Positions 1 through 6,618 of a stretch of 13,569 nt of DNA are shown piece after piece. Position 1 is the stretch's first letter. Each line of letters begins with the position of its first letter. The notes under the pieces were generated by a model. The model was not told where the DNA came from. It did no database searches and worked only from the letters and a program-made list of their open reading frames with translations. Both the position numbers and the translations under genes were made by a program. This DNA comes from Deltaproteobacteria bacterium (GTDB lineage: Bacteria; Myxococcota_A; Polyangia; HGW-17; SLPX01), in contig JAABSF010000021.1 in the NCBI GenBank assembly GCA_011390535.1, forward strand, positions 1 to 13,569, written 5' to 3'.

Positions 1-422
1 CAAGCTCATTCGAATGGGTTAAAAAAGCTCTTTCAAGACAACTCATAATAGGACCTGATTTTTCGACGTCAATACATTGGACATGGCCAACAAAAATTTA
101 CAGCCCTTTATGCCTCGTGACTCAACTTTAAATTCCACAATATCCTCACCTTTATTAGCCATTGCTTTGACTTCAGCTCTTAGAACTGACTTTGGGTTTT
201 CCAGCCTTTCAGGAGAACAGAGGCAATTTTCCTGCAAAACGAGAAAAACAGCACCGCAAACAGTGTGAACACAACCCGATCCGGAATTGGCTTCAATTTT
301 GAATATAACAAAGCAAAGAGCCTATGATTTGGATGAGAGTTTTACCGGGAAACAAAAAATCGTTGAACAAATCCTCGCAGGATTGAAGCAGACTTCAAAA
401 ACAGAAAGTGTGAGAGTACCAC
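1..422. other. Left-edge region with no supported gene
   Basis: No convincing coding region is seen upstream of ligA. In frame 1 the window opens with 15 codons ending in TAA at 46-48, which could be the last residues of a gene entering from the left, but this is too short to identify. A minus-strand frame (321 down to 43) and a plus-strand frame (269-508) are both open. They have only TTG starts or a late internal ATG, poor ribosome-binding sites, and no family I recognise. The plus-strand frame overlaps ligA by 86 nt. A weak promoter-like pair for ligA lies at 299-328. Confidence 0.5.
299..328 (+). promoter_or_regulatory. Candidate sigma-70 type promoter upstream of ligA
   Basis: TTGAAT (299-304, 4/6 to TTGACA) and TATGAT (323-328, 5/6 to TATAAT) are separated by 18 nt, about 95 nt ahead of the ligA start. 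This would be a plausible source of a ligA transcript. The region is AT-rich, so chance matches are common, and there is no other support. Confidence 0.3.
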
Positions 423-2444
423 ATGAAACAACAAGAAGCAGAAAGAAAAGCCGAAAAACTCAGAGACAAGCTCGAGTACCACAACTACCGATATTACGTA
501 CTGGATGACCCCGAGATCTCGGACGCTGAATATGATGAACTATATAAGGCCTTACAGTCGATTGAAAAAGCACATCCAGATCTTATTACAAAAGACAGTC
601 CTACGCAGCGAGTGGGAGGCCAAGTACGTGAAGGGTTTGAAAGCGGTACGCATGAAACTCCAATGCTCAGTCTGCAATCGGTTTATAAGGAAGAGGAGGT
701 AGAGAGATTCTTCCAGAATTGCCGCAATGAATTAAAAAAACAAAAGGTGCGATTGGTCGCTGAGCCCAAATACGATGGTGTGAGCGTGGAGTTGACCTAC
801 GACTACGGACGTTTGGTGCGAGGTTTGACCCGCGGGGACGGTCGAAGAGGAGAAGAGATTACGGCCAACCTGAAAACCATCCACGAGGTACCCCTGCGGT
901 TGCAAAAGAACAAAACCACTTCTTTACCATCGCATCTGGTGGTCCGCGGTGAAGTTTATATGCTCAAACAAGAATTTGTCGAATTCAACAAAGCACAAGA
1001 GGCGAATGGCAAAAAGACATTTGCCAATCCCAGAAACGCCGCTGCCGGGAGCTTGCGTCAATTGGATCCCAAAGTTACGGCGAAACGGCCGTTGCATATA
1101 TTTTGCTGGGAAATTAGTGACGCAACAGAGGGCCGCCCCTCCACCCATTCGGATTGCTTGAAAGCACTCTCCGATTTCGGCCTCAAGGTTTGCTCAGAGT
1201 GGGAACCCGTGGATTCGGTGACAGACGCCATTGACTACCACCACCGGATGGAGGATCGTCGGGACGATTTGAGCTACGAGGTCGACGGGTGTGTATATAA
1301 GGTCGATCATTTGGCCGATCGCGAAACCCTGGGCACGCGGGCGGCCAATCCGCGTTGGGCCCTGGCTTACAAGTTCACTTCAAGGCAAAAAGCGACACGG
1401 ATTAAGGAGATTAATGCACAGGTGGGACGAACCGGAGTGTTGACGCCGGTGGCGGTGCTTGAGCCGGTCAAAATCGGTGGAGTAACCGTGAGCAATGTTT
1501 CTTTACACAATCAAGACGAAATCGACCGGAAAGACATCCGCGTTGGTGACACTGTCATGGTGGAGCGAGCCGGAGACGTCATACCACATGTAGTCAAAGT
1601 CATTACAAACAAACGTAATGGCGACGAAAAAAAATACCAGCTCCCCGAGCGGTGTCCGATCTGTGAAACAAAAACCATCAAGCCTCCGGGAGAAGCTCAG
1701 ACACGATGTACAAATGCATCCTGTCCGGCTGTGCTAAAGCAGTCTTTGCTGCATTGGGGCTCACGTCATGCTACCGACATTGATGGCTTGGGGGAAAAAG
1801 TCGTCAATCAATTGGTGGATCAAGGCATGGTCGAAAACATCGCCGAGCTTTACGATTTATCGGCTGATGCGCTGGCCGGACTGGAAAGAATGGCCCAAAA
1901 AAGCGCGGCGAAATTGGTGAAGGCTCTTGAAAACAGCAAAAGAAACTCTCTCTCACGAATCATATATGGTCTCGGGATACCTTTGGTAGGCCGGGTCATG
2001 GCCCGCACCCTTGCTGAAGAGTTCGGTACACTACAAGCATTGAGCCAGGCGGATGAAGAGCGGCTGTTGCAGATCGATGATGTGGGTCCGGCGGTAGCCT
2101 CGGCGCTTCGGGCCTGGTTTGACAATCCGCAAAACAAAAAACTGCTCACCGCGCTTCAAGATCACGGAATCGATCCCCATTTGAAGAGACGTACCAAGAG
2201 CAAGAGACTCGAAGGAAAGACTCTGGTGGTAACCGGTGAACTGACAACAATGACCCGCGAGGAAGCACGTGAAGCCATTGAGATGGCCAAAGGCAAATCC
2301 ACCAGTAGCGTATCGAGCAAAACCGATTTTTTGGTTGTCGGCACCAATCCCGGTTCCAACAAGACCAAGGCTGCTCAAAAACACGGTGTAGAGACTATCG
2401 ACGAAGATGAATTTTTAAAACTCCTCGGCAAAAATCAAGAGTAA
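423..2444 (+). CDS. ligA: NAD+-dependent DNA ligase LigA
   Basis: LigA seals 5'-phosphate/3'-OH nicks in duplex DNA using NAD+ as adenylate donor, in replication and repair. At 673 aa it has the usual family length and every domain is present. The N-terminal Ia domain carries the YxxLDDPEISDAEYD-type NMN-binding segment (about 24-38). The adenylation domain has the KYDG motif with the adenylated lysine at K117, followed by TRGDGRRGE and ANPRNAAAGSLRQLD. An OB fold carries GRTGVLTPVAVLEPV (about 336-349). A four-cysteine zinc finger uses C411, C414, C429 and C434. Helix-hairpin-helix repeats span about 450-590 and a BRCT domain about 594-670. ATG 423 is the only sensible start, because an in-frame stop lies at 411-413. 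Its ribosome-binding site is weak (GAGAG). The DUF2267-like gene follows 10 nt downstream, so the two are probably cotranscribed. Confidence 0.98.
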   Translation: MKQQEAERKAEKLRDKLEYHNYRYYVLDDPEISDAEYDELYKALQSIEKAHPDLITKDSPTQRVGGQVREGFESGTHETPMLSLQSVYKEEEVERFFQNCRNELKKQKVRLVAEPKYDGVSVELTYDYGRLVRGLTRGDGRRGEEITANLKTIHEVPLRLQKNKTTSLPSHLVVRGEVYMLKQEFVEFNKAQEANGKKTFANPRNAAAGSLRQLDPKVTAKRPLHIFCWEISDATEGRPSTHSDCLKALSDFGLKVCSEWEPVDSVTDAIDYHHRMEDRRDDLSYEVDGCVYKVDHLADRETLGTRAANPRWALAYKFTSRQKATRIKEINAQVGRTGVLTPVAVLEPVKIGGVTVSNVSLHNQDEIDRKDIRVGDTVMVERAGDVIPHVVKVITNKRNGDEKKYQLPERCPICETKTIKPPGEAQTRCTNASCPAVLKQSLLHWGSRHATDIDGLGEKVVNQLVDQGMVENIAELYDLSADALAGLERMAQKSAAKLVKALENSKRNSLSRIIYGLGIPLVGRVMARTLAEEFGTLQALSQADEERLLQIDDVGPAVASALRAWFDNPQNKKLLTALQDHGIDPHLKRRTKSKRLEGKTLVVTGELTTMTREEAREAIEMAKGKSTSSVSSKTDFLVVGTNPGSNKTKAAQKHGVETIDEDEFLKLLGKNQE

Positions 2445-2449
2445 GGAGG
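2443..2449 (+). promoter_or_regulatory. Strong Shine-Dalgarno overlapping the ligA stop
   Basis: AAGGAGG begins within the ligA TAA stop codon and sits 5 nt before the ATG at 2455. It fixes the start of the downstream gene and suggests efficient or coupled translation after ligA. Confidence 0.8.
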
Positions 2450-2454
2450 ACAAA

Positions 2455-3111
2455 ATGGAACGTGAACATTTGGTCGAAATGGTCCAATCTTATGGTGGGC
2501 TGAAAAATGAACAAAAGAGAGCGGAATTAGTCATCGACGCAACCATTGAAACACTTTTTGCCGCTTTGGATAACCAGGGGCGCAAAGTGTTGGAAGAAAA
2601 CATAGGCGCGGTGAAAAAGTTACCGACAAAAAAACTCGATAGCAACCAGATCACAATAACTCCACAAGAACTCTATCAGGAGGTTGCCCGGCGAGAAAAA
2701 GTGGACATCGGATTTGGGATGGAGCATGCCCAAGCCGCATGTTCGGCTTTGGCCGAGGTAATTGAACCTTCCGCTCTGAAAATGATCAAAACACACGGCG
2801 CCGAATCAATTGCCGAGCTACTCACCCCCCGGCGGGAATTTCGCCCATCAAAATCACCGGTTTCACCCCGTCATCACCCGGATCCGGAAGGCCGTGGCCG
2901 CACATTGGCGGCGGGTCGTCCGGGGAGTCGCCACCCGGTCTCGGAAGCCGAGCACGCAGGTGCACATACTCAATCGGTGAGCAGAAATAAAAACCCCCAC
3001 CGGGACACCAAAATATCTTCAACGACCGGATCGGCGGCCGAACGTCATCACCGCACATTGGCGGAAGGCAACCCGGGAAGCCGCCGTCCACTAAGCGAAA
3101 CTAAAGATTGA
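2455..3111 (+). CDS. DUF2267-like protein with repeat-bearing low-complexity tail
   Basis: Function unknown. Residues 1-126 resemble DUF2267: a helical first half, an acidic/basic linker, then ELYQEVARREKVD and an Ala-rich helix ending in IAELLTPR at about 119-126. DUF2267 proteins are small, soluble and helical, with no assigned reaction. The start is set by a perfect AAGGAGG 5 nt upstream, and the gene sits 10 nt after ligA. From about residue 127 the composition changes abruptly to Arg/Pro/Ser/His/Gly-rich and probably disordered. The tail holds two related segments, 139-166 and 197-217, sharing RHH and RTLAxGxPGSRxPxSE. Their DNA differs largely at synonymous positions, which suggests the tail is translated. 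The TGA stop falls inside the first units of a heptamer repeat. DUF2267 is recognised by pattern only, and the tail may be an acquired extension. Confidence 0.72.
   Translation: MEREHLVEMVQSYGGLKNEQKRAELVIDATIETLFAALDNQGRKVLEENIGAVKKLPTKKLDSNQITITPQELYQEVARREKVDIGFGMEHAQAACSALAEVIEPSALKMIKTHGAESIAELLTPRREFRPSKSPVSPRHHPDPEGRGRTLAAGRPGSRHPVSEAEHAGAHTQSVSRNKNPHRDTKISSTTGSAAERHHRTLAEGNPGSRRPLSETKD
2869..3105 (+). repeat. Imperfect in-frame direct repeat within the DUF2267-like tail
   Basis: Copy A (2869-2952) and copy B (3043-3105) both begin CGTCATCACC and share CCGCACATTGGCGG (2898-2911 and 3051-3064). Copy A carries an extra 21 nt, seven codons, after the RHH codons, so the reading frame is kept. 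Beyond the shared core the copies diverge mainly at third positions while encoding similar peptides. The segment is GC-richer than its surroundings. Confidence 0.65.
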
Positions 3112-3152
3112 AGATTGAAGATTGAAGATTGAAGATTGAATATCGAATATCG
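3104..3152 (+). repeat. Heptanucleotide tandem repeat, seven units
   Basis: Five exact AAGATTG units (3104-3138) are followed by two AATATCG units (3139-3152), all in register. The first units contain the stop codon of the upstream gene, and the rest is intergenic. Heptameric short tandem repeats are known in several bacterial genomes and vary in copy number by replication slippage. Nothing here shows a specific function. Confidence 0.9.
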
Positions 3153-3169
3153 AAACACACTGAAGACTT

Positions 3170-3196
3170 GGTCGGCCTACGGCTCCGAAACCGACC
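3170..3196. other. Inverted repeat downstream of the ligA block
   Basis: GGTCGG (3170-3175) and CCGACC (3191-3196) can pair across a 15-nt loop. No T-tract follows, so it is not a typical intrinsic terminator. It could still cap the 3' end of the ligA-DUF2267 transcript. Confidence 0.35.
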
Positions 3197-3248
3197 CTGC
3201 CCTCAAAATACGATTACACCTCACAGCTAAAGACATTGGGCTGAGTGA

Positions 3249-3277
3249 TTGACATATAGATATTTGTCGTAAAACAT
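3249..3277 (+). promoter_or_regulatory. Candidate promoter for nnr
   Basis: A perfect -35 hexamer, TTGACA, lies at 3249-3254. A 17-nt spacing gives AAACAT (3272-3277, 3/6), and the overlapping TAAAAC at 15-nt spacing matches 4/6. It lies about 60-90 nt before the nnr start in an AT-rich stretch. The -35 is convincing and the -10 is weak. Confidence 0.4.
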
Positions 3278-3325
3278 GTTTACGTTTTTCTGAGAATTTT
3301 CCAGTGCCCATGCTGGTTCTTTGGT

Positions 3326-3332
3326 AGAGGAG
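3326..3332 (+). promoter_or_regulatory. Ribosome-binding site deciding the nnr start
   Basis: AGAGGAG ends 6 nt before ATG 3339. A longer reading from TTG 3321 would begin inside and upstream of this site and add six residues that do not match the family N-terminus, so ATG 3339 is preferred. Confidence 0.75.
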
Positions 3333-3338
3333 AAAGAT

Positions 3339-4916
3339 ATGAGAGTTGCGACAGTTGAACAGATGCGAAATATGGATAGTCGAGCTGTACAAGACTACTG
3401 TTTGCCGGAGACCGTCTTGATGGAAAATGCCGGCTTGGCTTCGATTTCAGTGATTCAAGATGAATTGGAAATAAGAGAGAATAGATTTCTTGTGCTTTGC
3501 GGTTTGGGGAATAACGGCGGCGATGCTCTTGTAGTAGCGCGCAAACTGAATTCAATCGGTGGAGAAGTTAAAGTTGTGGTGTTGGGAGACCCCCAAAAAT
3601 ATAAAGGAGCATCAGCCGACAACTTCAAAAGAGCAAAAAAGGGAGGTATGGAGATCATTGAATCCCCCGACGATGACATCCTGAATGATTTGTTAACCCA
3701 CTCAGATGTGGTAATAGATGGCCTTTTCGGTACAGGGCTTACGAGAGAGGTCGGCGGTCGCTATAAAGACACAATAGAAGCGATAAACAAACACAGAAAA
3801 CAGGTTTTTTCCCTGGACATACCTTCCGGCGTAGACGGAAACAGCGGCCAAATAAGGGGTGTAGCTGTTCAAGCAGATCATACAATCACCTTCGGTCTCC
3901 CAAAATTGGGCAACCTATTGTACCCGGGAGCATCTTGTGGAGGGAAGCTGTGGGTGACACATATCTCATTCCCACCTGCGCTTTATGAGGATGACACCAT
4001 CAAAATTTCACTGATAAAACCCCGCTCTCTTCCTCAAAGAAGCGCATATGGTCACAAAGGGAGCTTCGGAGATGTGTTATTCATCGCCGGTGCGGCCGGA
4101 TATCTCGGAGCGCCGTCTTTTTCTTCTCTTTCTTTTTTGAAAGCGGGTGGCGGATATTCACGCCTGGCAGCTCCGAAATCCATTGTACCACATGTGGCCG
4201 GAGTAGCTGGAGAGGTTGTCTTCTTGCCGCAAGAGGAGACATCGGAAGGGACGTTGTCTTCTTCATGTCTTCCAGGATTGTTGGAGTGGTGCAAAAAAGC
4301 AGACATGGCCGTCGTGGGGCCGGGCCTATCGATAAACAAAGAGACCCAAAGCATGATCCGAGAGCTCATCGCTCAGGCGGATTGTCCTTTGTTACTTGAT
4401 GGAGATGGATTGACAGCTGCTGCAACCAATCTCAACATTATCAGAGACCGTAAAGCACCTACCATCTTAACCCCTCATCCAGGTGAAATGGCAAGGCTCT
4501 GCGGATGCACGATTAAGTATGTGCAAGAAAATGCTGTAAATACACTGCGCAGTACATCTGCAGATCTTGGCGCTCAGATTGTATTGAAAGGCGCACACTC
4601 TTTAATCGGGCTTCCCGATGAACGAGTATTCATCAACGTAACCGGCAATTCAGGCATGGCCTCCGCCGGCTCCGGCGATGTCCTTGCCGGAACAATCGCT
4701 GCAATGTATGGTCTCGGCCTGCCTGTAGCCGATGCCCTTATCAACGGAGTTTTTCTTCACGGGATGGCAGGGGATTTCGCTGCACTTTATCAAGGCGCAG
4801 ATGGAATCACAGCAAGGGATATCATGGAGGCTCTCCCCGAGACAATTGAGAGCTTCAGAGAAGATTACAAAAACATAGTGTCTTCTCACTATGGCGCCAT
4901 AAGGGTGATTTTATGA
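3339..4916 (+). CDS. nnr: Bifunctional NAD(P)H-hydrate epimerase / ADP-dependent NAD(P)H-hydrate dehydratase
   Basis: Nnr repairs hydrated NADH and NADPH in the cytoplasm. The N-terminal YjeF_N domain interconverts R and S epimers of the hydrates. The C-terminal ribokinase-like domain dehydrates the S form using ADP. The protein is 525 aa from ATG 3339, the usual fused length. NnrE hallmarks are GLGNNGGDA (55-63), DGLFGTGL (127-134) and DIPSGVDGNSG (160-170). NnrD hallmarks are HKGSFGDVLFIAG (239-251), DGDGL (354-358), TPHPGEM (378-384), LKGAH (416-420) and NSGMASAGSGDVLAG (437-451), which includes the catalytic-region Asp. The usual GGDG of the epimerase reads GGDA here. The start is fixed by AGAGGAG 6 nt upstream, and the protein starts MRVATVEQMRNMD like the family. 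The next gene overlaps by ATGA. Confidence 0.96.
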   Translation: MRVATVEQMRNMDSRAVQDYCLPETVLMENAGLASISVIQDELEIRENRFLVLCGLGNNGGDALVVARKLNSIGGEVKVVVLGDPQKYKGASADNFKRAKKGGMEIIESPDDDILNDLLTHSDVVIDGLFGTGLTREVGGRYKDTIEAINKHRKQVFSLDIPSGVDGNSGQIRGVAVQADHTITFGLPKLGNLLYPGASCGGKLWVTHISFPPALYEDDTIKISLIKPRSLPQRSAYGHKGSFGDVLFIAGAAGYLGAPSFSSLSFLKAGGGYSRLAAPKSIVPHVAGVAGEVVFLPQEETSEGTLSSSCLPGLLEWCKKADMAVVGPGLSINKETQSMIRELIAQADCPLLLDGDGLTAAATNLNIIRDRKAPTILTPHPGEMARLCGCTIKYVQENAVNTLRSTSADLGAQIVLKGAHSLIGLPDERVFINVTGNSGMASAGSGDVLAGTIAAMYGLGLPVADALINGVFLHGMAGDFAALYQGADGITARDIMEALPETIESFREDYKNIVSSHYGAIRVIL

Positions 4917-5257
4917 TGAACAAAATATACATATCGATAGTCTTTGCAGGAACTATAGGGGCGGCCTTTTTTATGACGTCCTGCCGAGGCTGTTATTCCC
5001 TGGAAGGTTGCGGACGAAAAAAACCTTGTACAAAAATAGCTGAAGTTGGAAAGAAATGTGTCATTCACTCTCAAAAAAAATCTCTGGATTTGCTGGAAAA
5101 AGAATGCCTGACAGCTACTCGGCGAGGTAAAAAGTGGGTCTCTTGGTATATGCAGTGCCTCAAGCAGTGGGGCATGAAATGCAAACCTTTTCGTGAATGT
5201 ATCAGTTTAAAGGAACAACGAGAACGAGAAAAATGGCGGCCCCATGAAAGACGGTGA
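4913..5257 (+). CDS. Small cysteine-rich putative lipoprotein
   Basis: This is a 114-aa protein of unknown function. A short basic start is followed by a hydrophobic stretch (about 5-20) and the sequence FMTSC, with C24 as a possible lipidated cysteine. Met rather than Leu is at -3, so the lipobox is acceptable but not ideal. The mature part has nine cysteines (C24, C27, C33, C39, C49, C65, C82, C90, C96) and is Lys/Arg-rich, ending in a charged helix-like tail. This suggests disulfides or metal binding in the periplasm. The ATG overlaps the nnr stop (ATGA), with AAGGGTG a few bases upstream, so it is translationally coupled to nnr. An ATG one codon later is equally possible. Small Cys-rich lipoproteins of this kind are common in myxobacteria-like genomes. 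I recognise no family. Confidence 0.75.
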   Translation: MMNKIYISIVFAGTIGAAFFMTSCRGCYSLEGCGRKKPCTKIAEVGKKCVIHSQKKSLDLLEKECLTATRRGKKWVSWYMQCLKQWGMKCKPFRECISLKEQREREKWRPHERR

Positions 5258-5266
5258 TGACAATCC

Positions 5267-5291
5267 ACTGCCTGAACTGCAGTTTATTTTT
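5267..5291 (+). terminator. Weak candidate intrinsic terminator between convergent genes
   Basis: ACTGC (5267-5271) and GCAGT (5279-5283) can form a 5-bp stem with a 7-nt loop, followed by the T-rich run TTATTTTT. It sits just after the Cys-rich gene stop and against the end of the convergent barrel gene. The stem is short. An overlapping 10-bp palindrome, AACTGCAGTT (5275-5284), is an alternative structure. Confidence 0.35.
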
Positions 5292-6612
5292 ACAATGAAA
5301 GATTGCCCCAAAACTCAACCGTAGCTACATGTCGAATGTAGATATTCCCACACGCAGCGGGTGTGTTACCAAGATAAGCCTTATAAACAAGATTTACGGC
5401 AAGGTTCTTGGCCAAATTCCGCTGTAATGAAATGAGCGCGGAGCTCCTGCTCTCCTCATCCAGATGTAAAAAAGGTTCCGGTGAGGTAGGGGCATATAGC
5501 AACAACGCACCAGGGTAACTGAGATACTGATATGTGGCCTTGAGAACTGTGACCAAGCTAAAAGGAAGATTGAACGCCGCACGTCCGGTTATGGTGTGTC
5601 GTGTTAATGACCATGCACTGTCACCCGAAATGTTGGCCTTCAAAGTGTAGCCCAGCCCGGCGAGAAAACTCCCGATGTACACAGTTTCAAAAGCAAAAGT
5701 GTGCAAAACATCCCTCCTGCTTATACCATCTTCGTCTTCAGGCTTGGGATAGAAATGAATATCCATGGAATAGTCTGCTGTTACCTCCAAGGAAGATGTC
5801 TCTAAAGATCCTCCAAAAACCTTTTTGCTCTGCAAACCCGTCGCGAATCCAACGCTTGTAAACCCAAGGTTAGGAAAGGGCCGGTACCTGAAACGTGCGG
5901 CTGAAAGAGAAACGGTAGCAGACAATCGCCGGTGGAGCCTTCTGTAATACGCGGACCGAAGATGGGAATACCGATAGTCTTGAAGCTCGGGAAAAGAAAC
6001 TATCTTTTGCGAGGTGGTTTCGGAGTTATCTAATTTCTGGACCTCACTGCCAAGAGTCTTCTCCCAACTCTCCCAATAGAGCCCCGATAAAACAAAAAGA
6101 TCGCCCGTGGATCTGAACTTGTGGGTCCAGCCTGCCTCTAAACGATGTTTGAATACGTCTTCTCCCCGAGCCCTGTGATCTGAATGAATTCTTGCCCCGG
6201 CAAGATAACTCATATTTAAAAGGTTCCGTTTGTCTGGGTTGTTTACCCAGGAGAGTTCAAAGGTTCCTGTATTGAAGAATGTTGAAACCGGCGCCTGACC
6301 GGTACACGGATCCAATCTTGTGGGATTTGAATCAAAACCACTTCCCATGGTCCAGCCGAATTTAAGACTATGTTGTGATTTTTTCTTTTGGGCAGCCTCA
6401 GCTAGGTTCGGATCCACCGATTCAGAAGCTTTTTTCGAGTTCTTGTCACCGGAAGAGGAAGCCGGGTTGGTATCCGCTCTAGCATAAGAAGCGATGGAAA
6501 ACAGGTCGGCTTTGGCGAAAAAAAAGGAAAAAGTAAGACAAAAAACTGTGAGGTGAGAAAAAACCAGGGACTGATCCCGCCAGGGACCCGTTTTACATCC
6601 CCTCAAACCCAT
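5290..6612 (-). CDS. Predicted outer-membrane beta-barrel protein
   Basis: This is a 440-aa secreted protein of unrecognised family. The N-terminus has a charged region to about residue 19, a long hydrophobic stretch (about 20-44) and a likely signal peptidase I site after ARA at about 46. A Ser/Lys-rich disordered linker (about 47-80) follows. From about 81 to the end, alternating polar/hydrophobic strands rich in Tyr, Phe and Trp are typical of outer-membrane barrels. The GSGFDSNPTRLD motif at 90-101 resembles the DSN-containing first strand of many such barrels. The protein ends in a strand with Phe/Trp near its end (FWGNLSL) but lacks the classical terminal Phe. The ATG at 6612 lies 6 nt after the stop of the vWA gene, with no clear Shine-Dalgarno, so translational coupling is likely. 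The cargo or role is unknown. A partner or anchor for the vWA protein is an inference. Confidence 0.78.
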   Translation of the reverse strand: MGLRGCKTGPWRDQSLVFSHLTVFCLTFSFFFAKADLFSIASYARADTNPASSSGDKNSKKASESVDPNLAEAAQKKKSQHSLKFGWTMGSGFDSNPTRLDPCTGQAPVSTFFNTGTFELSWVNNPDKRNLLNMSYLAGARIHSDHRARGEDVFKHRLEAGWTHKFRSTGDLFVLSGLYWESWEKTLGSEVQKLDNSETTSQKIVSFPELQDYRYSHLRSAYYRRLHRRLSATVSLSAARFRYRPFPNLGFTSVGFATGLQSKKVFGGSLETSSLEVTADYSMDIHFYPKPEDEDGISRRDVLHTFAFETVYIGSFLAGLGYTLKANISGDSAWSLTRHTITGRAAFNLPFSLVTVLKATYQYLSYPGALLLYAPTSPEPFLHLDEESRSSALISLQRNLAKNLAVNLVYKAYLGNTPAACGNIYIRHVATVEFWGNLSL

Positions 6613-6618
6613 TCAAAA

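Noticed and set aside
43..237. Minus-strand open frame, 64 codons with a TTG start
   Set aside because: No ATG except a late internal one, no ribosome-binding site, and no recognisable family. The frame extends upstream to 321 without a usable start.
287..508. Plus-strand open frame overlapping the ligA start
   Set aside because: Its codons look fairly natural up to about 420, but the start is TTG, it overlaps ligA by 86 nt, and the tail is a frame-shifted reading of ligA. Not enough support for a gene.
2822..3091. Minus-strand open frame opposite the DUF2267 tail
   Set aside because: Its own repeat halves are less similar than the plus-strand reading, and the plus strand shows synonymous-type divergence and an excellent ribosome-binding site for the gene.
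3104..3152. Replication origin or CRISPR reading of the repeat array
   Set aside because: Units are 7 bp with no spacers, do not match the DnaA box, and no cas or dnaA-type genes are nearby.
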